From Litoditis marina (Eukaryota; Nematoda; Chromadorea; Rhabditida; Rhabditidae), in assembly GCA_964036275.1 (NCBI GenBank), contig OZ038437.1, positions 12,890,638 to 12,954,637 of the forward strand: a DNA stretch of 64,000 nt, given 5' to 3'. The notes below the pieces were generated by a model. That model worked only from the letters and a program-made list of their open reading frames with translations. It was not told the DNA's origin and searched no databases. Below are positions 1 through 10,428 of this stretch, piece after piece. The position numbers and the translations under genes were made by a program. Position 1 is the stretch's first letter. Each line of letters opens with the position of its first letter.

Positions 1-148
1 TGACAAGATTTGATTAAGTTTCATAGTAACACTTTTCAGTTTGAACAACCTCAACCTTTTACTATTTTGACTAAATTGACAGGAAAATGCAGAACCACAC
101 TCCTTTTATACCGATTATGAGCAAATTTAGATATTTTGAATAAGAATA

Positions 149-380
149 ATGAACTTTGGACATAGGCGAATTCTTCATTTAACCCGGTATTTTGTTAACC
201 AATCAGCAATTAACCGTTCGGGTTACCTGGTTAAGCCTTTTATTACCCACTTGTTAACCCTAAATTTCCCCGAAAAGACATTGAAAAAAAGGGTCACAAA
301 GCGGTTAACAAAAGGGTTAACCAGGTTACCCTGACCTGAGAGGGTTAACGAAATACCTGAGAGGGTTAACGAAATACCGG
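149..380. repeat. GTTAACC-rich dispersed repeat, copy 1
   Basis: Rich in the palindromic word GGTTAACC and in TTAACCCGGT. The shared core TTTCCCCGAAAAGACATTG and flanking GGCGAATTCTT are also found in the copy at 14955-15190. It lies beyond the donor of the first importin-like exon, so it is intronic there. Bases 381-593 show nothing recognisable. Confidence 0.7.
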
Positions 381-593
381 GTTCGTTGTGGAATTGGCCT
401 GTAATTTGACGGTTTCATGTCACCGTCTGGTACATTGTGCAGGCAGTCACAGTTTACAGACGGCGTATTCCGTAATTAGTGAACTTCACGACAACCAGGA
501 ACCAGTTACTGTCCCAGTTTACAGGGAGCTTGAAACTATGGTAAACTATCCAACAACGTTCCGAGAAAATTCCTAATCAAAAATCTTACTAAC

Positions 594-686
594 CTCGTGC
601 TTACTGATGTTTTTGTACTGCTTCATCCTGGCATCTTTCTCTTCCACCTCGGACTTGACGGCGGAGTTATTCTCGGTGAGTGGCAT
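594..686 (-). CDS. first exon of a probable importin alpha (IBB domain start)
   Basis: Single 31-codon exon on the minus strand, ATG at 686-684, donor GTTAGT directly after 594. The ATG lies 5 bases after a CATTCCAG acceptor, which suggests spliced-leader trans-splicing and fixes the start. The exon encodes an acidic start followed by DARMKQYKNISKHE. The pattern R-x-x-x-Y/F-K-N-x-x-K is how the importin-beta-binding domain of karyopherin alpha begins; the Arg-rich stretch that normally follows would be in the next exon, beyond the left edge. Importin alpha is the cytosolic adaptor that binds nuclear localisation signals and hands cargo to importin beta. Assignment rests on about 14 residues, so it is tentative; another Lys-rich protein is possible. 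Confidence 0.5.
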
Positions 687-1289
687 GTTAACTGGAATGA
701 AATGAAATAATAATAGGCAATATTTAATACTGGAAAACATGTTCAACTGTGGACAATTGAAAAATACTCGAATTAACTTCTAAAAAAACAAAAAAAAGCA
801 ATGAGAACACTTTTCTCAGCAAATCTAGGAAAGTAACTATGTTTGGGTTCCCAGCAGTGTGATAGGACAGGTCTGGTACGAACCCAACCCCTAACAAAAC
901 TGCTGAGGGCGATTTCTCTGAGCAAAAAAGCAAAAGAAGGCAATTCATAAATTCGAAAGGGGAAGATCTGTGAGATTGTGGATAATCACAAAACTCGTGG
1001 AAGCGATAAGGAGCACTGATCTTCACAGAAACACTATTTTAGTTCTCCACGACAGGAAAAGGCTCGAGTTTTGTGAATACAGTTATTGCTTCGAAATTTT
1101 TGAAAAACTAAATGTTCTAAGTAAAAATTGGGTAAACTTCATATGATTGAGAGCTCTGAAGCAGTTAATAGTTAGCCCTAATATGTGAGAAAACAGGAGA
1201 ACAAAATGAGTAGCGCTCAACTACAACTGAAAAGAGTAAAGGAATGAAAAATGAGAGAATTTTATCGCATTCGCTCCAGATTATTCTTT

Positions 1290-1480
1290 CCCGCGCGACT
1301 TCAAATTTGGCGGCACACTTGAAAGGCGTCAATCACAGCAGTCTGGCGCATAATCACTACGGCAATGGTGGGCATCATGCTGGCCATGTCGGGCCAGGTC
1401 GGCCGTGGTCTTCATGCCAGCAGCATGCCAGGCGGCCTTTTGAAGGGCGAATAGCATGCTGCTGGCCAGGTCAAAAACTA
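1290..1480. repeat. GC-rich repeat built on GCCAGCATGATGCCC-like words
   Basis: Contains GGGCATCATGCTGGCCATGTC and several partly palindromic GGCC/GCATGC words. The reverse complement of the same words occurs at 3320-3385. A 3290-3410 partner and the palindromes suggest a small mobile element rather than a gene, although one frame is open here. Confidence 0.4.
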
Positions 1481-2232
1481 AGATATTGGGTTCGCTCCTT
1501 ACAAAATTAATAATTACGGTATTCGATTGCTCTATTTTCCCAATACTTTTTCATTTTTCGTTTCGTGAGCAAAAAAATCAACAGAATGTTTATTCAGAGA
1601 AACGAAACAAGCATTGATAATCGAGAACAGCGGAACAAATATAAGCGAACGTTCAAAAATGAAAACATATTCGAATTAGACTGATCAACTATTCAATGTA
1701 GATAATCTAATAATATAGGGAACATGTAATTTCTGAGACAAAAGCAAAGAAAGGCGAATAAAGTCCTTAGAATAGCAACTTAATGACGCACCAGTAGGTG
1801 TTTATACTCTACAGAAACGGAATAAATTTGTGAACTAGATACGAGATAGAAAAATTGCGAACTTCCCCGGGTCTGGAGGAAAAGAGCCGTTATTTGAATT
1901 TAACCAGGGCATAGGGAGAGCTGAGGTACATGCCTAACACACCTAGTGATATTTATACTTAACGTAGACGATTAATGTCTGAAGAAAGAACATGTCAAAG
2001 AGCTGATCAGCAGAAAGTTAAGAAAAGTATGCCCGCGAGAAATTGGGAGAGCTATTCATTAAAGAAAGATCTGCGGTGGTCTAGTCTACCAAAAGTTTTA
2101 GATTACTATCTACTCAATCAAATGCATGAGAAAGAAGTGGCATTGGAAAACTACTATAACAGCAAAACTTAGTCGTAATCAAGAAGGTATATATTGCGTC
2201 GTCCCGTCGTCCATTTCTGCAGAAGTGGACAA

Positions 2233-2326
2233 ATGCACATCTTTCTTGTCGCCTCTCAAGTCGGGATGGAATTCGCTGTCTTACTTGGAGCACGCGTCGT
2301 TCCGCAATTCTCTGAAACCATTATAA
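2233..2326 (+). other. possible orphan terminal exon
   Basis: After a CATTTCTGCAG acceptor there is a short open stretch ending in TAA at 2324-2326. Its codons prefer G or C in the third position (GTG GAC, TTC TTG TCG, TAC TTG GAG CAC), like the verified exons in this window and unlike the surrounding AT-rich DNA. No matching upstream exon was found between 700 and 2200, and the product was not recognised. It may be a pseudogene remnant. Confidence 0.25.
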
Positions 2327-2594
2327 TAGTTTTTTTAGAGAATAACGATGTGGCAATGTTACATAGTGAACACAGTAATAATTTAATATAAGAATTATAT
2401 GTATTTTTTATAAATTTGATTAACAGAAATTATAGTGAGTATTTCGAAACACAAGAAAACTTATTAATAACCGCGGAGGGAGGTTAGTTGTGGTATTCAC
2501 TAACTATAAAAGTGATAGTTGAATAGGAAATGTTTAGTTAATCATACAAACTCACAATGCTTCCTGGGAGGGGGGTCCTTTCTCCTTTTTCCAG

Positions 2595-2669
2595 AAAGTC
2601 GCGCCACTCAGTCTGTCAGCGACGCAGATCAGCCAAAACTTCCTTCCAACGAGTGACCAGCCGGAACCT
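2595..2669 (+). other. possible orphan exon after a strong acceptor
   Basis: CTCCTTTTTCCAG directly precedes a GC-richer stretch that is open in all three frames for at least 18 codons. Frame cannot be chosen, and no partner exon is proven. It lies upstream of the RCC1-like gene on the same strand. Confidence 0.2.
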
Positions 2670-3289
2670 TGAATATGTTATTCTCAAATGATGTTTCTAA
2701 CGCAATGCTCTACACGTACCCGACTCAGAGGAAATACATTTGTCCAAATGAATCGAATATGACCAGCAGCTCATGTACCCGGCACCCGCGTCTGTATTTG
2801 CATTAGAAAGGGGTTATATGAACACTTTACTCCGTAGAAAAGCGAGTGGTGTTGAGAAACGAAAAACTATTGGTTTGATCATACCGATAAACAACAACAT
2901 CCACACTACCGGGTTACAGGACAAATTATGATAAAAACCTACTTTGAGGTCAGGCATCGCTCCAAACTTCCACTCTATACTGTTTGTCCATGCCCCGATT
3001 GATAATGTAGAACATGGAACTTATCTGTCAGTATCCTCTCTTTTTTTCTGGAAACAGACACAATCACAAAGTTTGATCATGTACGCAGAACATAGTGACG
3101 TGGTAAAAACTTCAACCCCTCATGGATCATCAAAACATCGACAAATTCATCAGAATGAACAAGAATCAATTATAAACTATACAAAAAAGGTTAAAAAAAC
3201 ACGGTTGAAAATTTGTAAAAATTGCATCAGAAAAAATAAAGGACTGTCAGACTCTGACATCTGAAATGAGGTCCTGGTAAGATGCAAGG

Positions 3290-3410
3290 GTGTACGGTAG
3301 CCCTCAGTTTGTCTGTGACGTGGCCAGACATGGCCAGAAGCATGCCCAGTGCTCGAAAATTTTCGGATCTGGCTGGCATGATGCCCGTGTTTGACTGAGC
3401 GTAGCAATCT
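3290..3410. repeat. GC-rich repeat, partner of 1290-1480
   Basis: Carries GACATGGCCAGAAGCATGCCC and CTGGCATGATGCCC, related to words in 1290-1480 in the opposite orientation. Confidence 0.4.
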
Positions 3411-3627
3411 TTTCAAATTCGCGGCGCTCGACCATTTAAAAATTTGTAGTTTGCTGTCTCATTATGATCTAAATTTCATTTTTTCATTATAATTGTATCA
3501 TATTCACAATATTCATTAGATTATCAAGAAATCTTCGAACAATCCTAGAAACAGTGTGTTAAGTATTCAATCAGTTGTTTACTTTCTCTTTTTTATGTAT
3601 AGTCAAATTACACCCTTTTTTTTAAGT

Positions 3628-6600
3628 ATGACGCTGGGTACGAAACTACCTGGGTTAATTTCTGTACGCTCGGCGTCGTTCAGGACAAAACCAGTGTCGC
3701 ATTTGGAAGTGAAGTTAAAAAAGAAGGTGAGTTTCATTTGCAAATTTGCATCAACTTTGGTTGTTGGTTCTAAAGTTTCAAATAATGTTACGCTTTAAAA
3801 TAATCAGGTTAGTAACATTTCGTAAAGATTTATAGAAAAAAACTGTGTATAGGCAAATCGATCATTTTCCTAATGGAAATGATTCATTCAAAGGTAGCGA
3901 TTTCTCTATGTATTTATTCCAGGTGAATTGTGCTGTGTATGGGAGTGGTCTCTCGGCGTCCGGCGCTCTCGCTATCCCTCAGTGAGTTTTGTTTACTATG
4001 TTTAGTTTTATTGTTTTCATTTGATATTCCGCGATCTCCCGACATCAACTACATGATGTGTTATACTTTCTATCAAACCAACGTGACCAAGGCACGAAGG
4101 GATGAATTCTATTATAATACGTAAAATCTGCCTATTCATGATCCTCAAAAACCACCAAATGTTTTTTATTAGGATCAGACGTATACAACCCTAGACGACG
4201 TCTGAATTTTGGTCACACAAAATTCATGAAAAAACTCCAAAAATTCAGATAATCACCCAAAAATTCGCCGAAATTGGGTTATTATCTGGATTTTGCACAA
4301 AAATATCATTTTGATCTCCCAAAAACTAGATTGTTATACCATTTTTTGTTCCGTCACCCAGAATTCGGAGAGTCGTCCAACAATTATAACCGTCTGATTA
4401 GGATACATAACTTTTTCTCTGATTTCGTGTATGATCATCCAGCTATCAATGACAATATCGATTTTGAGATTGGTGGTCAACAATAAGGCCGTAACCGCGA
4501 AAGAAGCCAGAAAACCACTGCGGATTCCTCATTTCAATATTCGCGGGATCAAAAGGGTTTCGGCTGGATTCGGGTTCTCCCTCTTTTCATCCAATGAAAA
4601 GCTCTATGGAGCCGGATTGAATAACAGGTATGTAATCATTACTGGAGTGATCTCTGTACTCGTTTTTTAGTGAGTGTTTCAAGTAGGAATAGAGCAAAAC
4701 TTATAGGTTTACCGTGAAGTAGTTGTGCAGCGAACTCCAACGAGCGGGACACGAACAAACCGAAAATCAGTCTTATTGTTTCCATGTTACAATGTTGGAT
4801 TTCTTATTTGATTCGGTTCAAATTGGCAATCTGATTGTAAACTATTGTTCATGGAACATATTGTCAAATTTTCTGAGAACTCGAATGAAAGGCATATGTT
4901 ACGTGCCAAAAATATCACTTGTTTGAGCTTTTTTTACCTTCCATTCTTTCATACGTTCAGTACTCTGCGTACTATTTGGTATTGCAGAGCTATGAACTCT
5001 GAATGACGTTTTTTAGATATCAGGTCACATCTCAATTGTCTGGTGAAAATACTGGTCAGGACTACTATATCAGCGCCAAGCGAATAGCTCTACCTGATGG
5101 TCAGTTAGTTCAAATCCTCAAATGTTAGCGTAACGTGTCACTTAGCGATCTCCTTTGACCTTAGTTAGCTCCAGAACTCTTGTTAAAATTAATGTATATG
5201 CTCATTAAGTAGTCCCTCGTATACATTAACACTTTGACTAATAACGAAAATTCGACCAAAACATAAGTTCATAAGTATCAAGATCAAGATCAACTATCAA
5301 ATTAGTTGAAGTAAAGCTGAAAGTTTCTATTCTCTCCATCCAGAATCATAGCCAAATGATATTATAAACTAAAAAAAATACATGATGTAATGCAATCACT
5401 ATTTCCAGACTCGAAGATCATTTCGATCTCAAGTGGACGTGCCCATTCGCTAGTCGCCACCACCAGCGCAGTCTATGCATTTGGAGAGAATTGTCATGGA
5501 CAGTGCGGACAGGATCCAGAGAGGTACCCGGAGGTTGTGGGGGTGAGTATATATCACGTATTATTGTATAATGTATTATGTTAGTCTATATTTGTTGGTA
5601 TAGAAAGCAGAATGCAAGATCATCCCGTAGGTACTTCGAGGTTGCAATTTGAACAACAACTTTTGAATAATTACTCGGGAGGAGGGGGGGGGGTTGTCAT
5701 AGACAGTGCGGACAGGATCCAGACAGGTACCCGGAGCCCGGAGGTTGTGGGGGTAAGTGTACGTGGACTTTGGACTATCTTGTATCTTCCTGTAGAGCTA
5801 AATATTTGATGTGAAATGAATGCTTTTCTGTGAAGCGTACGAGTTCGGGAAACCTGATGCATAAGTATTTTTTGTACCTCAATTTCTTTGTTTTTTTTTA
5901 TTTTTCATTCATGTCGTGAGGTAGGTTCACTGGTAATCTGCCCTTTTGTGCTTTTTTGAAAGCACAGCAATACCTGGAAACTTAATCATGAAATTTTTCT
6001 CCCTTAATTACTCCATTTCAGCGTCTCTCCTCCCCTCTGCCGCCCGTTTCTATTCCATCCGATTCTCCCGTGGTCTCTGTTCACTGCTCACTCGACACCT
6101 CCTATGTCATCACCGAGAAGGGGGAGGTACGTGTGGGTAGTGGGTGTGTTCAAACACCAGTAGAATCACATGCGTGAAACTTCATATTTTCGGCCTCATA
6201 TATTTGTTTTTGGCCGAAAAAGTGTGAAACAAGCGGGTTTTGGGTGCACGTTTAACGTACAACGCAGCGTTCCCCTCATGTTTCAGTAAGGTCTGACTGA
6301 GCGACGAAAAGTAGTCCGTTTTCAGATGTTAACACCGTGAAAATTTATGATTTTTCATCAAAAAGTAGACTCATTTTCTTCTTTTCGCCGAAAAAGTAGT
6401 TTGTTTTTCGAATTTTTCTGACTATCCGGACAACTTTACTGGTGTATGATTGTTTCGCCATGAAGAAAGGGGTCGCGGTTCATGAGATCATGAGTGCGAA
6501 TGGAATAAATAAATCTCGGGACCGGTTGATAGTTTACTTTTCTGTTCCAGGTCTTCTCATTTGGCCTGAACGAGGACGGTCAGTGCTCCAATGGAGAATA

Positions 6601-9258
6601 CGGAATACAATGGCAGCCCTCGCCTATTATTGGTAGGTCAAACCATCTTACTCTAGCTGCAGTTATCCATTAATCGAATATAGGTTTTCTTTGGCAACAT
6701 TGTCCGAATAACCAGAAATAATCGCAAAACGGGGTCATTTTTTTAGCGGAATGGTTCAATTTTTTTTAGCCAAAATGGTTCCTTTTTTGTTGGGTAAAGT
6801 AAAGTGTACACGTAGTACACAAAGTGTGTATGTCGAAAGTATATACTACAAATTGTATCTTGTGGTTGTGGCTATGAGACGCTGCTTCCGTACCCGCCGT
6901 ACCGATTTGTTCTTTGAGTGGCAGTTCTCATAGGCGCCAATTATAAATAATTCAAATTGTCTATATCATTCAGTTCCATACACCAGTAAGGTCTGACTAA
7001 GCGACAAAAAGTAATCCGTTTTCAGATGTGAACACGTGAAAATTTAGAATTTTTTTAAACCGATTTTCTTCGTTTCGGCCAAAAAGTAGTCCGTTTTTGA
7101 TTTTTTCTGACTATCCGGACAACATTACTGGTGTATGTTCAGTTCATGTTCAGGAGACGCTGCCTCAGTGCCTATTCGTTCTCTCGGTGGCAGTTCTGAC
7201 ACGATGTTGGCCATATCGCGGGAGGGCGAGGTGTTTATCTGGGGACAATGTGAATACGGACAGGCCGGAGAGGGGAATAGAGAGATACAGGTAGGAAAAG
7301 TGCTTGTGTTCACCCCTGGTCACGTGTTTAGTCACGTGAACGTGTGACAAGCTTGAAGGATGCATCCTTTGTCACGTGTTTGTTCACGTGGACAATGTGA
7401 ATACAGACAGGCCGGAGAGGAGAATAGGGAGGTTCAGGTAGAAATTCTACTATTCTACTATCTCTACGTGAATTAACCCCTTTTACGTGGTATCACGTGA
7501 ATGGTCACGTGCTACGCACAAGTCGATCTCTAGTCCCGCAACGCTGAACCGATTCTCGAACAGTAATTCACTGTAGCATAACCAGACTTCTTCTGAGAAA
7601 CACCGCACTAATCTGGAAACGTTGCATTGGAAAGGCAGTACTTAGACGATACGAGACATCCACTTGTTTGTAATAACTGTACCTATAACTATTTATATAT
7701 GTTTACCTATAACTATTTATACATACCTATAACCTATAACTGTACCTATAACTATAACTGTGTACCCATAACTATTTATATACATTTATATCTGTTTCCA
7801 GATGCACACCTCTCGTCGTCTGCCCTTCTCCCTGGGAGGGAAGGTGACTTCGGTGGGGACCACGTCGGCAGCATGTCTGGCGGCCAATGAACACGGACAG
7901 GTGCGAGCATACGCCGACAAAATTGGATGAGTAGCCAAAAAATTTATGAAGCTTCTAGAAGTTTTTTTTGTGAGATTCCTCTCAATTGATCATACACTAG
8001 CGATGTTGTCCGAATAGTCAGAAAAATTCGAAAAACGAACTACTTTTCAGCCGAAAAGATGAAAATCGGTCTACTTTTGATGAAAAATCCTTAATTTTCA
8101 CGTGTTTACATCTGAAAACGGATTACTTCTTGTCGCTTAGTCGGGCCTTACTTGTGTATGCAATTGATTGAACTGCTTCAAGCTCCACTTGAAAAAGGGT
8201 TTCTTTGTTCTATCCGCTCAAGAACCTTTAAAGTTGTTTTCTTACATTGATGAAACCTACATATGCACAGAACTAGTGGCTCTTGAACTGACAAATGAGG
8301 CTGAAAAAACTAATCTAGTCGTATACTTTACTAGTTCTGTTGCAGGTCTACGTGTGGGGGGTTGGTCTGTTGGGTCTTGGGCCGAACACACAACGATTGT
8401 CCATTCCCACATTGATGGATCAGCCACTGTTTGATAGTAAGAAGGTGAGGCACTGGAAGGTTTTTCTTTTTGGGCATAAATTTATACCATTAAAGTTTGA
8501 AGACAGACCAGGGTCGTGATTTTGGTTACCATCACATCTATAGACTAGACGTAAAACTGGATGGATTTTTGAAGCCCTCGTTAATGGTTAGTTCCGTCAA
8601 GACCATACGTAAAACACCCCCTCATTCTGATATTGGCTGATGCTCACTTTTGCTCGAATCCGATTGGGTCATGATCACTTTTTGGGGTAAATGATTGAGA
8701 TTCTATGCGAAATTACTATTATTTTGTGTTTTCGGGGCTGCTCATGCTTTTCGCCCCGATTCAATTTCACGTATGGTCAAGACTGCGAAAAATTTATATT
8801 CATGGGTGTATTTATAATTGTAAGTACAACTATCTTCTTCTCAGGTATTTCGCGTGTTCTCCGGGAACAGCAGCATGGCTGCCGTCAACGAGCAGGGACG
8901 ACTTTTTGTCTGGGGTCAGAACAGGTGAGAGTTTTGATAATTCAAAAGCAAAGAGGTTATTTCGAACTAAAAATTGATTAAAACTTACGATTTTGCTATT
9001 TTGCATCATAAAAAAGTCAATTTCGTTTTCTGGGAAGGAAGCTTGGGAGTGATGCGCCGCAAGGGAAAATGGATTGGGAATCAAAGTGATTTTTGCAATT
9101 TTACAAACTTTTCTTCAAAATTTTCCAAACTTTGCAGATTCGGTCTTCTGGGCCTGGGTCACGAGAAGGATCAGATGTTCCCCTATCAGGTCTATCTGCC
9201 GAATGACGTCAGAGATGTCTCGCTGGGACCAGATCATTCTCTGTATCTAGTGAAGTGA
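3628..9258 (+). CDS. RCC1-like G-exchanging-factor-like protein, mitochondrial (RCC1L/WBSCR16 type)
   Basis: Twelve exons: 3628-3726, 3923-3981, 4469-4627, 5017-5099, 5409-5542, 6022-6126, 6551-6632, 7154-7290, 7802-7900, 8346-8444, 8845-8924, 9138-9258. They total 1257 nt, 418 residues, in frame throughout. RCC1 repeats are visible as VYAFGENCHGQCG, VFSFGLNEDGQC, VFIWGQCEYGQAGEG, VYVWGVGLLGLG and LFVWGQNRFGLLGLG, giving a seven-bladed propeller. The start (VYGSGLSASGALAIP) and end (EKDQMFPYQV, then GPDHSLYL) match the RCC1L subgroup better than RCC1 itself. The N-terminus is basic and Ser-rich, fitting a mitochondrial leader. In mammals RCC1L supports mitochondrial ribosome assembly and pseudouridylation modules. 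The ATG is one base after TTTTTTTTAAG, a possible trans-splice acceptor. Introns 5 and 8 carry decayed copies of the preceding exon end. Length is slightly below the mammalian protein of about 464. Confidence 0.85.
5690..5755 (+). repeat. decayed copy of the RCC1-like exon 5 end plus donor
   Basis: The segment from TTGTCATAGACAGTGCGGAC to GGAGGTTGTGGGGGTAAGT repeats the exon 5 end (5490-5548) with a few substitutions and a 9-base insertion, including a GTAAGT donor that is closer to consensus than the real GTGAGT. Confidence 0.85.
6279..6443. mobile_element. short TIR element ending in TACACCAGTAA/TTACTGGTGTA, copy 1
   Basis: Runs from CAGTAAGGTCTGACTGAGCG to CCGGACAACTTTACTGGTGTA within intron 6 of the RCC1-like gene. 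Two relatives sit in introns 7 and 9. Confidence 0.7.
6978..7136. mobile_element. same TIR element, copy 2
   Basis: CACCAGTAAGGTCTGACTAAG to GGACAACATTACTGGTGTA; the best-preserved copy, with inverted 11-bp ends. It stops only 17 bases before exon 8. Confidence 0.75.
7391..7440 (+). repeat. decayed copy of the RCC1-like exon 8 end plus donor
   Basis: GACAATGTGAATACAGACAG followed by GCCGGAGAGG and a CAG|GTAGAA donor repeats 7246-7294 with a handful of substitutions. Frame relation to the exon is kept up to the donor. Confidence 0.85.
7676..7795. repeat. ACCTATAACTATTTATA minisatellite
   Basis: About seven imperfect copies of (T/A)ACCTATAACTATTTATA inside intron 8 of the RCC1-like gene, ending just before the exon 9 acceptor. 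Confidence 0.75.
7983..8158. mobile_element. same TIR element, copy 3, opposite orientation
   Basis: Starts near ATACACTAGCGATGTTGTCCGAATAGTCAG and ends CGGGCCTTACTTGTGTATG, the reverse complement of copies 1 and 2. Confidence 0.7.
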
Positions 9259-10428
9259 TCGGGGTATTGATTAGTACATTTGACTTTATATTTTTTTCAT
9301 TAGGAGAGTTGACCTGGATGTATTGATTAGTTCATTTGATCTGGAGATATTGATCAGTCGATTCTCGATTATAATCATTAGGTCATTAGGAGTTTAATTC
9401 AGAGAGTTGGCTTTGGAATTCATAGAGTTGACCTTGAAAATATTGATAGTTGAACGGGGGTATTGGATTCATCAGATAGGGGATAATGTTGGAAACTAGG
9501 AAAGTTCAGAGTCGATTATGTTGCTAGTTACATCTTATAGATAGGGCATGCTGCCATAGCTTTCGTAACATGTGCATTTTAGTGCAGCTAAGCTATGGAG
9601 AATGTTCACAGTTGTTTGTTCTACATTTACAGCATGTTTTGTGGATTGTGTTGGTTTTTATGTAAGTACGCCAGTTAAGCCTTCTAAGGCCCGGGCCATA
9701 CTTTTAACGTCGGCGTATTACGCCCGCGTTTTTGGTGAACAAAACATGGCTATCGATTTACGCCGGCGTAATACGCCAATTAAATCAATAAGCATAACAT
9801 GCATTGGTTTACGCCGACGTAAAACGCTGGCGTAAAAAGTATGGCCCGGGCCTAAGTGTTAAGTAGGCACGCGCCTTTAATGATTAGTCGTTGTCACGGG
9901 TTGCATATTTTGTTGTTCACTTTGTTATTGTTTTTTAATAGAATGCTTAGAATATATAAAATTGTTATATCTCAGTTCACTGTTGAAATTCACTACTTGT
10001 CTGTCATTCGATGAAACCGATATTATTCTTCTATTTCTTTCTGGGCGGGTAAAATGGTATTGATCAGTAGTTTGTTTTGTAGTTGTCATTCAAAGCATGG
10101 TGAATGCTAGCCTTTTCGAGTCGCGAAAACATATAGTTACTACCGTTACTACGTGGACTCGCGCAGTACGAAATTTAACTTGTCATTCAGCTTTTCAAGC
10201 TGTCAAGTTCGGTAAAACTCATTTGTATCCGGTATTCCTATAAACTTGATACCAGAAGCATGGGTCAAAAATTTAACGTAATACTGTAGAAGTCCGCGTA
10301 GGAATGAAGTAGACTATCTCGACACAAAAATGCATCCAATTTGAATGTTTTCTATTATTTTTTATTTAAGTTTCCTTTTTAATTGTTTATAATATTCTAC
10401 AATGCTTATTCCCCTTTCCAGTGCAAGC
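9259..10428. other. intergenic interval, RCC1-like to Nudix gene
   Basis: Contains a degenerate GTATTGATTAGT repeat at 9265-9460, the palindromic element at 9684-9857 and otherwise no recognised feature. The two genes are co-oriented about 1.2 kb apart, far for a nematode operon. Confidence 0.5.
9684..9857. mobile_element. palindromic MITE with AAGGCCCGGGCCATAC ends
   Basis: Left end TAAGGCCCGGGCCATACTTT and right end AAAGTATGGCCCGGGCCTAA are inverted repeats. The inside is made of ACGCCGGCGTAATACGCC-type words (CG-rich, self-complementary), so the whole 170-bp unit can fold on itself. Flanking TAA/TTA could be the target site. Confidence 0.75.

Larger units (their letters stand above)
687..3627. 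other. intergenic interval between the importin-like exon and the RCC1-like gene
   Basis: AT-rich with two GC-rich islands that look repetitive (1290-1480 and 3290-3410) and two short exon-like stretches near 2233 and 2595. It should hold the divergent promoters of both flanking genes. No TATA box or other promoter element could be assigned with confidence. Confidence 0.5.

Noticed and set aside
1244..1510. Gly/His-rich 88-codon open frame
   Set aside because: Overlaps a GC-rich palindromic repeat with a partner at 3290-3410; no splice or start context.
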